Source: JBEKHI01 sp050012355 (lineage in GTDB: Bacteria; Actinomycetota; Actinomycetes; Streptosporangiales; Streptosporangiaceae). From it: a DNA stretch of 13,705 bases. Below, piece by piece: positions 1-7,996 of this stretch. The first letter of the stretch is position 1. Each line of letters begins with the position of its first letter. The position numbers were made by a program, and so were the translations under genes. The notes under the pieces were generated by a model. It did not search any database. It was not told the origin of the DNA and saw nothing but the letters and a program-made list of their open reading frames with translations. The DNA lies in the NCBI GenBank assembly GCA_050012355.1, contig JBEKHI010000219.1, positions 1 through 13,705 on the forward strand. The letters are read 5' to 3'.

Positions 1-620
1 CGCTGGCTTTCCACGGACGGGCACGGACCAGGTGTTGGGGGCGGCCCGAGGACGCGGCTGATCTGCTGGTTGAGGAGGTCGTCGTGGCCGTGGATGCAGT
101 GGCTGTAGACGGTGAGCAGGACCGCGACGCTGTTTCCGGCCCGGGCGGCGATCTGGGCGGGGTCTCCTCCGGCGTTCAGCCACAGTGACAGGGCGGCGTG
201 GTGCAGGTCGTAGGGGCGCCGGGCGAGGCCGCCGGCGGCTAGCTCAGGCCCGAGGGCGATGGTGCGGGCGGATTGCCAGGCACGGCCGTAGACCGATCCG
301 CTGAGCGGCCCGCCGCGGGTTCCTCGGAACAGCCTGCCGTCGGCTGCGGTGCCGTAGGCCGCGTGGTGCGCGCGGAGCATGGCGACGAGCACCGGAGGGG
401 CCGGGACCATCCGGATCGATCCGTCCGGCCGGTGCTTGAGCCCGCGTTGTTCATAGCCGGTGCCGTCGCTGGTCCACGCGGCGGCGGTCCTGGGCGCAGC
501 CGAAGCGAGCCGGAGCATGCCCCACCCGGAAGTGGGCAGGTGGCAGTCGGAGGTGCGCAGGGCGACGGCTTCTTCGGGGCGGAGCGCGGCGTAGTACAGG
601 CAGCCGAAGAAAGCGATCAC
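1..620 (-). pseudogene. Tyrosine integrase, C-terminal catalytic part (frameshifted from its N-terminal part; partial at window edge)
   Basis: This frame is open without a stop from 620 to the left edge and encodes the catalytic domain of a Streptomyces-type phage/ICE tyrosine recombinase. It begins VIAFFGCLYYAALRPEEAVA, holding catalytic Arg I in ALRPEE. It continues through a GWGMLRL / GLKHRPDGSIR / GRLFRGTRGGPLS core to a box II reading RRPYDLHHAALSLWL and then GNSVAVLLTVYSHCIHGHDD. The Tyr nucleophile is the codon at 107-105. Family members normally read DLRHAALS and GHS, so Arg II is His here (codon 203-201) and the box III His is Asn (codon 134-132). The N-terminal part is in the other frame; one G missing from a CTGGTG near 620 (read as CTGTG) would rejoin them. 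With the frameshift and two active-site losses I call it inactive. The end of the gene lies outside the window. Confidence 0.85.
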
Positions 621-1387
621 AGCTCCGGCCGGGTCCGGGCGACCGCGTCCAGCAGCATGCTGACCTGATCCGGGCTGGCTACGACAGCCGGGTCGAGAGC
701 TGCAGATGACTTCGGCACCCGCCAGTTGGTGCTGTCCAGCGGGTTGTCCGGCAGCAGCCCGGACTCGGCCGCGTAGCCGAGCGCGCCGTGCAGGACGACG
801 CGCTTGCGGATGATGGTGTTGGCGGCAGCGCGGCTGCCGTCCAGCCGGAACGTCAGCGCCTCCAGTGCGGTGCGCAGCACGGCCGGGTCACTGAGGCAGC
901 CGACCGGCAGGGATGCCTGCAGCGCCCAGTCGAGGATCCGCGCGGCGGCGCTGCCCGGTTCGGCCGGGCGGGCGGGGTTGAAGGCATGCTGGTACAAGGC
1001 CGTGCGCAACTCCCGCGGACCGGGTCGGCCACGTCCACCGGGCTGGGTCAGCGCGGGCGTGACCGTGGCGAGCGCCTCGGCCACGCTGGCGCGGGAGTGA
1101 GCGGCCAGGGACGGCCATTTCATCACGGTGTACGCGGTGGCCTCCTCGTACCAGGTGACAACCGCGGGTTCGGGGACGTGCCATTCCGTCGGCTCGCCGG
1201 TCAGCGGATCGAACTCCACGCCCATCCGGGCCGCTCGGACCAGCTCGGCACGGTAGCTGTCGGCGAGCTTCCTGGTGGTGAACGACTTTGACTTGCTGCG
1301 TCCCGCCGCCCGCCAGCGAACCTCGAACGGCTTGCGCCGCCCTGGCCGCCGCCGGATCGCGTGCACGCTTATATCGAACCTGTTCAG
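617..1387 (-). pseudogene. Tyrosine integrase, N-terminal part (ends at frameshift)
   Basis: This is the N-terminal half of the same integrase: an arm-binding region (RKPFEVRWRAAGRSKSKSFT), then LADSYRAELVRAARMGVEFD, a core-binding SAM-like region with WPSLAAHSRASVAEALATVT, and RAAANTIIRKRVVLHGALGY. It stops at TGA 619-617, just where the family continues with the FFGCLYYA strand. The first standard start codon is GTG at 1366. However, an ideal AGGAGG (1399-1394) sits 6 nt before an in-frame CTG at 1387, which would add seven residues, so the true start may be CTG. That Shine-Dalgarno is inside a strong hairpin at 1392-1414. The gene lies downstream of the AlbA_2 gene on the same strand. Such integrases excise and insert ICEs or prophages, usually at tRNA genes. 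Confidence 0.82.
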
Positions 1388-1391
1388 GGTC

Positions 1392-1414
1392 GGCCTCCTG
1401 TCCCACAGGCGGCC
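1392..1414 (-). promoter_or_regulatory. Hairpin enclosing the integrase Shine-Dalgarno
   Basis: The arms GGCCTCCTGT (1392-1401) and ACAGGCGGCC (1405-1414) pair at 9 of 10 positions around a CCC loop. On the coding strand the 3' arm contains AGGAGG, the best ribosome binding site for the integrase. It could sequester that site, or act as a T-less terminator for the AlbA_2 gene that ends at 1466. The rest of 1388-1465 shows nothing else I can name. Confidence 0.5.
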
Positions 1415-1465
1415 GGTCCGCGTCGATCCTGTGACGGATTGGCTGGTGGCTGGTCTGCCTGGTGA

Positions 1466-2914
1466 CTATCTGGTGCTGTTCGTTTGCTGGTACCAGGTCG
1501 TTTGCCCACGGCCGCCGTGCTGCTCGACAAGGTCGCGGGACCGCAGCGAGCGCAGCGCTTTCCGGAGTGTGGGTGGCTGGATGCCGAGCAGGTCCTGAAG
1601 CTCGGCGATGGTCTTCTGCCCGTCGGCGAGGGCGTCGTAGACGCGCAGTTCGGTGCTGTTGAGGCTGGGACGGGGAGCGGTCCGTCGTGCGGAGGGGCGG
1701 AGGATGACCGTGAAGCCGATCCCCGTGTCTATGTAGTGCGCCGGGGGGAGGCCTGCTCGCTGGAGTTCGGCTGTGACAGTCGGGATCCCGGTGGCGAGCG
1801 CTTCGATGACCCGTAGTCCGCTCTCGGGTGAGTGCACGTACTGGCAGATGGTGACCAGCCGGGCGTTGCGGGCAGAGGTCACCCCTTCCAAGCCGAGACG
1901 GTCGGCCGTGATCCCGTAGAGTCCGCCTGGGTTGGAGATGACAAGGCGGTCGCGCCGCAGTCGGACCTCGACCGCTTGCCCGGCGGACCAGTGATCGAGG
2001 TCCCGGTGGATCAGAGCGTTGGCGACCAGCTCACGGAACGCGGTGAGCGGGTAGGCGGCCTGGTCGTGCACGGTCCCGTCGGGTTCGGACACGATGGTGG
2101 TGTCGAAGTTCCGCCTGGCCCAGGCCATCGCGGACTCCAGCATGCGGGGGATCGGCCCGGAGAGGGTCGCCTGGTTCCTGGCCCGGGTGCCCGGGGGATC
2201 GTCTGCCTGCGGCTCGGCCGCCAACTGGATGACGTACCGCGGGAACCACTGCTGCGGGTACACGCCGAGGGCGAGGATGCCGGCCACGGTGGGAATCCCG
2301 TCCCGAGTCGTTACTCCAGCCCGGGTGAGCAGTTCGGAGTCGTCGTCGAACCGCCCGAGCCCGTAGGGATCGCGGTCGCGTGCGGTCGCGATGAAGGCAG
2401 CTGTCAGTTTCGGATCGAGATCACCTGCGGTGGCGTCGGCCACGGGCACCCGGTCGAACAGCGGTGGCCGCCTGGCGGCCAGGAATGCCTGTTCCTCAAG
2501 GTCGGACAGCCGGTAGTCCCCGTCGTAGCTTCGCAGGTAGGACTCGCCTGAGGAAGCGATGCGGCACGGCTTGGCCGAACTGTCGCACTCATGGACCCGG
2601 GCGACGATGACGGGCGCCCCGTCGACCATCCCGTCCTCAATCGTGAGGCGGACTGGCGGGCTGAAGCTGCGCGCCTTGGCGGCGAGTCCCTGCTTGAGCG
2701 CCTGAGGATCGGCAAGCGGAACAGGACGGAAGCCAGTGCGCTCGTCAAGCCCCAGGATGACCAGGCCGCCGCCGGGAAGATTCGCCAGGGCGCTGAGGGT
2801 AGACGAGATGGACGCGGGGAGGCCCCCAGCTGCCGACTTGACCTCTACTGAAGCTGTGTCTCCGCCCGTGGCTCGCAGCTCGCGGACAAGTCCATCGAGA
2901 TCTTCCGTAGTCAC
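1466..2914 (-). CDS. AlbA_2 (Schlafen-like) / HATPase / winged-helix ATP-binding protein
   Basis: The protein has 482 residues in three parts. Residues about 20-140 are an AlbA_2/Schlafen-type domain (ASVEVKSAAGGLPASISSTL, LVILGLDE, SGESYLRSYDGDYRLSD). Residues about 285-405 are a HATPase_c_4 domain like those of COG2865 proteins, with the N-box FRELVANALIHRDL (E295, N299, H303) and a G-box ISNPGGLYG. Residues about 415-475 are a winged helix (TIAELQDLLGIQPPTLRKAL). The family is usually annotated as a transcriptional regulator or ATP-binding protein; AlbA_2/Schlafen domains also occur in defence and RNA-cleaving proteins. The GTG at 2914 is chosen because a -10 TACATT lies 6 nt before it, giving a leaderless transcript. 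The frame is intact, unlike most neighbours. It lies downstream of the pPIWI-RE genes on the same strand but with its own promoter. The role here is unknown; a regulator or accessory of the island is an inference. Confidence 0.85.
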   Translation of the reverse strand: MTTEDLDGLVRELRATGGDTASVEVKSAAGGLPASISSTLSALANLPGGGLVILGLDERTGFRPVPLADPQALKQGLAAKARSFSPPVRLTIEDGMVDGAPVIVARVHECDSSAKPCRIASSGESYLRSYDGDYRLSDLEEQAFLAARRPPLFDRVPVADATAGDLDPKLTAAFIATARDRDPYGLGRFDDDSELLTRAGVTTRDGIPTVAGILALGVYPQQWFPRYVIQLAAEPQADDPPGTRARNQATLSGPIPRMLESAMAWARRNFDTTIVSEPDGTVHDQAAYPLTAFRELVANALIHRDLDHWSAGQAVEVRLRRDRLVISNPGGLYGITADRLGLEGVTSARNARLVTICQYVHSPESGLRVIEALATGIPTVTAELQRAGLPPAHYIDTGIGFTVILRPSARRTAPRPSLNSTELRVYDALADGQKTIAELQDLLGIQPPTLRKALRSLRSRDLVEQHGGRGQTTWYQQTNSTR

Positions 2915-2967
2915 AAGGCAAATGTAACCCGTCGGCGGTTATATTTCAGTTCTATTTGGTTACATTG
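2915..2967 (-). promoter_or_regulatory. Leaderless promoter and repeat operator of the AlbA_2 gene
   Basis: On the minus strand a -35-like CTGAAA (2949-2944), a 17-bp spacer and a -10 TACATT (2926-2921) lie 6 nt before the GTG start, an actinobacterial leaderless arrangement. The -10 is part of GGTTACATTT. On the plus strand the related GGTTATATTT (2937-2946) forms an inverted repeat with it, and GGTTACATT (2958-2966) repeats 21 bp farther on, about two helical turns. AT-rich repeats overlapping the promoter look like an operator, possibly for the gene's own winged-helix domain. Confidence 0.55.
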
Positions 2968-3187
2968 CGGCTGTCCGATGCGAGACCGGCCCCGACAACT
3001 GGATGTCGGACCAGGGCACTGGACCGTATCCGCGGCGTTCCTGCTGAGCGCCCTCGCTGGCGGTGATCAGGCATTTCGGGATGGGCACAAAAGACTGACC
3101 AGCGCCCGTTTCAACGCAGGTCATCCAAGCAGTGCACGGGCACCGCAGTAAGGATAGTCGGGGTTTCTTAATCCGCATCTGGGTCAT
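2960..3187 (-). CDS. Possible small protein overlapping the 3' end of the pPIWI-RE gene
   Basis: This is a 75-codon frame whose ATG (3187) overlaps the last 20 nt of the pPIWI-RE gene, an arrangement that allows translational coupling. It contains RCPCTAWMTC, FVPIPKCLITA and RRGYGPVPWSDIQLSG. I do not recognise a family. Four cysteines could bind a metal, but the spacing is not a standard zinc finger. There is a second possible start at Met4. Codon bias is weaker than in the PIWI gene. It may be a fourth island gene, or merely an open frame in the leader of the next gene. Confidence 0.35.
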   Translation of the reverse strand: MTQMRIKKPRLSLLRCPCTAWMTCVETGAGQSFVPIPKCLITASEGAQQERRGYGPVPWSDIQLSGPVSHRTAAM

Positions 3188-5945
3188 GCGGCAGGACGTA
3201 CTCTTCGGTCAGCTTGGCCAGGTGCATCTGCAGGGGGAGTGCGAGCGTGTCGCGGTAGTCGGGTGCGCGGCGGAGCTGGTGCACGAGGGCGGCCCACAGT
3301 TCCGGGTCGGATGCCGTCGTGGCCTTGGTCCCGGGTGCCGGGTTGCAGGCGGCGACGGTCAGCTCGACGATTCCGGGGTTCGAGGCGTTCTTGCCGGTGT
3401 CGATGACGGTCTCGCCCTTCTGGTTCTCGCGGGTGACGAATTTGGACGCCTCGACGGCGGCGTTCTTCGCCGTGCTGGCCTTGGCCGCTGTGCTCAGGAA
3501 TGTGCGCAGGTCGCTGCCGCTGTCAGGGCTGACCCAGAGGCCGGCGGCGATGCCGTAGCGGTCGGCTGGGTCGTCGTCGTCCTGGACGGGCTTGTCGGGG
3601 GCGGGGGTATACCCGTACCACTGGGGTGTTTCGTTCATGGAGTGGTCGCGGAGCCGCACGTGGCGCAGGCCGTCGCCGTACAGGCCGATCCCCTGCGCCG
3701 CGCTAGCGCCGAACTGGAGGCTGTCGCGGAGCAGGTTCCTGTTGACCAGGAACGGCCAGAGGGCGCGGCTGTTCTGGGCGTGGGTCATGAGGAGCACTTG
3801 CTCGCGGCGGAGGCTGTAGAGCAGGGGCTTGATGAACTGGGCGGTGATCGCGCGCTGCTCCTCGGAGTCCGGGTACCAGGGGCGCTTGCTCTTTCCCTGC
3901 TCCGTGTTCCCGTCCGCCTCTGCTTCTTCCTCGCCCGGGATGTCGGCGTGCCTGGTCAGGCGCAGGAGCAGGGTCCGGTACGGGATCCACTCGCCGGTGT
4001 CCGGGTCCCACCCGGTGATGGCGCCGGACGGGCCGGTTCGCACGGCTACCGGGGTCGTGCGGCGCTGGCCGGTGGGGCCGTCGGCGCGGCGCTTGACCAG
4101 CCACAGGGCAATCAGGTTCAGGTCGGAGGGAATGCCGTTGAGGCTGTGCTCGGGGATGGTGCTCAGGCCGAGCTGGCGGAATCCGTCGGTCCAGGACTGC
4201 AGGGAGCGGTGCTCGATGCTGGTGCGGGTGGCTGTCTTTCGCTTGCCGCTGGGCGTGTTGATGAACTGGGTCAGGCGGCCGGCGTCGGCGCAGCCGAGCC
4301 GCAGGGCGAACTTGGGGTCGGTGAGCGGCGCGAAGTCATCCGGGTGGTCGATCTCGACGAGCGTCAGGTCCGCCGGGTGGCCCGTGGCGGAGAGGCGGCC
4401 GGATACCTGGCGGCGGCGCTGGCTGATCGCCTTGTGCAGGTGCTTCTTCTTCGGTTTCGGGCCGGGGAAGGCCAGGGGCGCGGCGAGGTCGCCGGCTTCC
4501 TCTAGCCGCAAGTGGATCGTCAGTTCGCTGGTCCGCCAGGTGCGCTGGTCGGCGTCGCTGGTGTACTGGTCGTCTAGGCCGAGGGCCTCGGTCAGCTGGG
4601 CGATCAGTCCGTCGCGCGTGCGGGTGTCCTGCCATAGCACCTCGGCGTGCAGTGGCTCGCCCTCCAGGATGCGAGCCAGGCCTTCCCGGCGGGCTTGCTG
4701 CTCCCGCCGGGTGATCTGGGCTTTCTTCTCGTCTTTTTCTTCGGGTGTATTGCCGGTCGGCTTCTTGGGGAGGTTGCGCGGCGCGACCGGGTACTTGCTG
4801 GGGCGGTGGTCGGGGACGCGGTGCAGGAACGGCTCGAAGGCCGGGGCGATCCATTCCGAGAGCGGTGCCCGGTCGCGCGGCATCAGCCCGGCTCCGACGC
4901 CGTGGGTGCCCATGAGCGTGCTGTAGACGACGCCGGCTGTGACGCCGCCCGCGCCGTCGATCCAGGTTGCGGGGGCGGCCTGGAGGGCTGCGGGGCTGGG
5001 GAACTGCTGGGCGAACATCAGCTGCTTGAGCATGCCTTCCGGGCCGCCTCGGGTCCAGTCGTAGGTATCGGGTGCGTCGCCGTTGCACAGCTGGCTGACC
5101 GCGAAGCGCCCCGTGCCGGGGCCGCCTTGCAGCCACGGCGTTTCGGTCAGCAGGTACGTCGACACGCTGCGCCGGTAGCCGATCTTGACCGGCCCGCTGG
5201 TGCACCAGCGGCGGATGCCTGTCCGGACGTGGACGCGGAAGTCGCCCGTGAACGGGACGGTGTGCACGGTCAGGGAGATGACCAGGGAGAACTGCCAGGT
5301 GCCGTCCTCGTCGTGATGGTCGCGCGGGGGCCAGGAGATGAGTTCCGCGCCGCGCGTGGTCGGCGCGATGCGGAAGCTCAGCCGCGCGTCCTCGAAGGCG
5401 TAGGGGCCCAGGGCGAGTGCGCGCTTTGCCAGCTCGTCCGGGAGCAGCTGGTACAGGCGCCCGTCGGGTTCGGCCGTGCCGTCGGCGTTCAGGCTGCGGG
5501 CGAGGAGGTCGACGGGCTCGGGATCCCAGCTGAGCTCGCTGAAGTCGAGTTCCGCCACAAGCCTGGTGGTGGCGGCCTGGATCTCGGCCTTCTTATCGGG
5601 GTCGGTCTCCTCGCGGTGCATATCGTAGATCCACGCGAGGATCATCTGGCGCAGCAGCGGGACCGGGAAGCGGTCTCGGGCGTAGATCCAGGGGCTGGCG
5701 TCGTTCTCGGTCGCCCCGCGCGCCACGGACACCAGGTCCGGGGCGACCGCCCTGATCACCTCGTTCAGCCGACCGATCGGGACCCGCTGGCAGCGGTCGG
5801 GGTCGCGCTTGTGGAGCCGGTAGTGCTCTAGGAAGAGCTTGCGCCAGCGGGCAGGGAACGCCAGACCGAACCAGCCCTGGGTGAACGCGCCCGCGTCGCG
5901 GTCGGGCTGGTAGGCGGTGAGCCGGATGGAGTCGAAGGTGGTCAC
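3168..5945 (-). CDS. pPIWI-RE protein (DUF3962 N-terminal module plus C-terminal PIWI/RNase H fold)
   Basis: This is an intact 925-residue protein. Residues about 1-400 fit the DUF3962/pPIWI_RE_X region (FTQGWFGLAFPARWRKLFLE near 21-40, RRSVSTYLL near 258-266). A charged linker covers about 394-425. A MID-like region spans about 430-630 (PADLTLVEIDHPDDF). The PIWI/RNase H part runs about 630-925, with LYGDGLRHVRLRD (755-767) and the closing LHAKL-type helix ending LTEEYVLPH. The R and E that name the family are probably among R892/R893/R898 and E914/E915. The family is a divergent PIWI predicted to bind a guide strand and direct restriction of invading DNA in the cytoplasm, with a DinG-type helicase and a REase. 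GTG at 5945 overlaps the helicase stop as GTGA, so translation is coupled. I see no clear Asp in the presumed first RNase H strand (about 632-646, PVAVRTGPSGAITGW), so slicer activity is doubtful. Family call firm, mechanism predicted. Confidence 0.83.
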   Translation of the reverse strand: MTTFDSIRLTAYQPDRDAGAFTQGWFGLAFPARWRKLFLEHYRLHKRDPDRCQRVPIGRLNEVIRAVAPDLVSVARGATENDASPWIYARDRFPVPLLRQMILAWIYDMHREETDPDKKAEIQAATTRLVAELDFSELSWDPEPVDLLARSLNADGTAEPDGRLYQLLPDELAKRALALGPYAFEDARLSFRIAPTTRGAELISWPPRDHHDEDGTWQFSLVISLTVHTVPFTGDFRVHVRTGIRRWCTSGPVKIGYRRSVSTYLLTETPWLQGGPGTGRFAVSQLCNGDAPDTYDWTRGGPEGMLKQLMFAQQFPSPAALQAAPATWIDGAGGVTAGVVYSTLMGTHGVGAGLMPRDRAPLSEWIAPAFEPFLHRVPDHRPSKYPVAPRNLPKKPTGNTPEEKDEKKAQITRREQQARREGLARILEGEPLHAEVLWQDTRTRDGLIAQLTEALGLDDQYTSDADQRTWRTSELTIHLRLEEAGDLAAPLAFPGPKPKKKHLHKAISQRRRQVSGRLSATGHPADLTLVEIDHPDDFAPLTDPKFALRLGCADAGRLTQFINTPSGKRKTATRTSIEHRSLQSWTDGFRQLGLSTIPEHSLNGIPSDLNLIALWLVKRRADGPTGQRRTTPVAVRTGPSGAITGWDPDTGEWIPYRTLLLRLTRHADIPGEEEAEADGNTEQGKSKRPWYPDSEEQRAITAQFIKPLLYSLRREQVLLMTHAQNSRALWPFLVNRNLLRDSLQFGASAAQGIGLYGDGLRHVRLRDHSMNETPQWYGYTPAPDKPVQDDDDPADRYGIAAGLWVSPDSGSDLRTFLSTAAKASTAKNAAVEASKFVTRENQKGETVIDTGKNASNPGIVELTVAACNPAPGTKATTASDPELWAALVHQLRRAPDYRDTLALPLQMHLAKLTEEYVLPHDPDAD

Positions 5946-7996
5946 GAGGTCTCCAGGTGCGTGATCGCAGCGGGGGCCGCTTCAGAGGCGGGGAAAAGCC
6001 GGGACAGGGCCGTATAGAGCGGCTTGTAGAGGGTCGTGACGAGCACGCGGTCCAGGGCCGGGACCGGGCTGCCGCCGGATGGCGGTTCGCTGTCGCCGCA
6101 GTAGGGGGCCAGCACGTGCAGCATGCTGGCGAGCAGGCTGGTCTCGGCTGTGTCGCCGGACAGGCCCCGAGCCTGCCGCTCCGCGAAGGGCGCGTCCACG
6201 AACACGACGCGGGCGGGCACGCCGCCGCGGACGAGCCTGCCGATGACCTGCCAGATGACCACGAGCTGGTCCCAGGTGAACGAGGCCTTCTCTTCCTCGC
6301 CGAGCCGGGAATAAGCCATGGGCTGGTTCAGCAGGTGGCGCCACTTCGCGCGGGCCTGGTGGCGGAACTCCTTGCCGGCGGCGTCCAGGGTGTCCTCGTC
6401 GCGGACCAGTTCCCTGAAGCTGCCGTCCCTCAGCATCCGGGCGGCCCAGTCGTTCACGGCCTGGATGGCCAGGCCGATGTCGTCTGGCCGGGGGTGCGGG
6501 CGGGCGAGGAAGAACACCGAGCCGATCGCCGCCGTGCCTTCGTCGTTGAGGATGTTGTGGCCGCGCTCGATGGCAAGGAGCGGGGCGACGAGCACTTCCG
6601 CGCCGGTCTCGGCGAAGGTCGCGACGTCCCCGCGCCGTAGCGCCCCGGGGGCGCCCCTGCGGGTAGAGGGCGCGTGAGCGGCCTCACGCCACAGGTGGTC
6701 CTGCTCCGCGTCGTCGGAGACGAGCCGGCAGACCCGCCCGGCCCAGCGCTCGATGGTCTCCAGGTAGTCTGCCGCCCGGCGGGCCTCGTCGTAGCTGCCG
6801 GTGAGCAGGAGCAGCCGCCTGCGGCTGTCGTCGCCGATGGCGGCAAGCTCCGCCTGCATCGGGCTGGCTGATCCGTCAGGGCGCGGCCGGGCGAGCTGGC
6901 TGAGCATCTGCTCCAGTACGCGCGGGCGCAGGTGGGGCTTGGCGCCGGAGAGCTTCAGCGGCTTGCCTGCGGCGTCTTTGAGGAAGCAGGGGGTGAACGT
7001 CGTCCGGTCGATGGCGTCGAGTTCGTCCTGCGGGGGGCTGAGGATCGCGCCGACCTCGGTGAGCACGTGGTAGCGGGTGGAGGTTCCCGCCCAGCTGGTG
7101 CCGGACATCAGCACGACGTGCGGTGCGGGCAGGCCGTCGGCGGCGGTCAGGCCCGGCAGGCCGAGGAGCAGCTCACGCCCGGACCCGGCGCACCGGAAGA
7201 ACCGCAGTTCCCCGCTTTGCGGCTCGCGGGAGCTGGAGTCGGGCTGGAACTGGAACCCGAGGATGTTACCCATGGGCGATTCCGGGACGAGGGGCCGGTA
7301 GTCCTCGGGCGGGCGCCGAGACAGCGCGTTGGACGTCCCGACGAGGTTCAGCGCCGCTTCGACCCGCGGCCACATCTCCGTCATCATGTCCAGGCGCGTA
7401 TGCAAGACGGACAGCAGGAGGGTGAACTCGAACTGCCGGCACTGCTCCCCGAGCTTCCGCTTGGCGTCCTCCCGGGCCTTTTTGGTGTCGTAGGCGATGA
7501 CCCCTGGGTCCGGCTGGCCGGACAGGGCGAGCAGCTGCTCGCGGACGATCTGGCGGACGTTCGTGGTTCCGGCGGCGTGCAGCAGGTGGCGGGTGAGCTG
7601 GATAAGGGCGCTGGCCTCGGCGCCGTGCTTGTCAGTGTCCCCGAGCGGGTCATCACGGAACTCGTCGAGGATCTTGATGACCAGCGCCCTCTGTCCGCTG
7701 TCCTCGCGGGGGCCTGACAACCGTTCCGTGCTGTCGCCGGGTGACTGGTCTGCGGGCTCGTCGTGCCGGGGGTCGTCCCATTCGGGGCCCGGCCGGTCGA
7801 GGACATCGGCCGCGTCCGGCTGCCCGGGGCCTTCCTCCGGGCCGAACCACTCGTCGATGAGCTTCTGCTGCAGCGTCCATGCGCTGAAGTAGTCGGCCTC
7901 CACCCACCGGCGGATATCGGGCCGCATGAGCAGGATCTCGTAGATGCGGTCCGTCGCGCTGGTGACCGAGCTAACCGCTGCGGTCCACCGGCGCAC
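5942..7996 (-). CDS. DinG-type helicase of the pPIWI-RE island, C-terminal half (downstream of frameshift)
   Basis: This is the second RecA-like half of the island helicase. Numbered from GTG 7996, visible motifs are VVLMSGTSW (about 294-302, motif III-like), LLLLTGSYDEA (395-405, motif IV), VLVAPLLAIERGHNILND (468-485, motif V) and QVIGRLVRGG (583-592, motif VI with the arginine finger). GTG 7996 is only the first start codon in this frame. The frame is open upstream to about 8090 and encodes EGPNSWLDEVHARKIEELSR, which continues the N-terminal half. If it is translated at all as it stands, it lacks Walker A and B. With one base restored, the gene runs 9573-5942 and encodes about 1210 residues. 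Its stop overlaps the pPIWI-RE start by 4 bp. Confidence 0.82.
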   Translation of the reverse strand: MRRWTAAVSSVTSATDRIYEILLMRPDIRRWVEADYFSAWTLQQKLIDEWFGPEEGPGQPDAADVLDRPGPEWDDPRHDEPADQSPGDSTERLSGPREDSGQRALVIKILDEFRDDPLGDTDKHGAEASALIQLTRHLLHAAGTTNVRQIVREQLLALSGQPDPGVIAYDTKKAREDAKRKLGEQCRQFEFTLLLSVLHTRLDMMTEMWPRVEAALNLVGTSNALSRRPPEDYRPLVPESPMGNILGFQFQPDSSSREPQSGELRFFRCAGSGRELLLGLPGLTAADGLPAPHVVLMSGTSWAGTSTRYHVLTEVGAILSPPQDELDAIDRTTFTPCFLKDAAGKPLKLSGAKPHLRPRVLEQMLSQLARPRPDGSASPMQAELAAIGDDSRRRLLLLTGSYDEARRAADYLETIERWAGRVCRLVSDDAEQDHLWREAAHAPSTRRGAPGALRRGDVATFAETGAEVLVAPLLAIERGHNILNDEGTAAIGSVFFLARPHPRPDDIGLAIQAVNDWAARMLRDGSFRELVRDEDTLDAAGKEFRHQARAKWRHLLNQPMAYSRLGEEEKASFTWDQLVVIWQVIGRLVRGGVPARVVFVDAPFAERQARGLSGDTAETSLLASMLHVLAPYCGDSEPPSGGSPVPALDRVLVTTLYKPLYTALSRLFPASEAAPAAITHLETS

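Noticed and set aside
1832..2551. Plus-strand open frame opposite the AlbA_2 gene
   Set aside because: The minus-strand frame has clear AlbA_2, HATPase and winged-helix domains; the plus frame is its shadow.
3132..4505. Long plus-strand open frame opposite the pPIWI-RE gene
   Set aside because: The product is low-complexity Gly/Val/Ala/Arg-rich, as expected for the antisense of a high-GC gene, with no recognisable domain.
4647..5831. Second long plus-strand open frame opposite the pPIWI-RE gene
   Set aside because: Same antisense composition effect; no family and no separate promoter or ribosome binding site.
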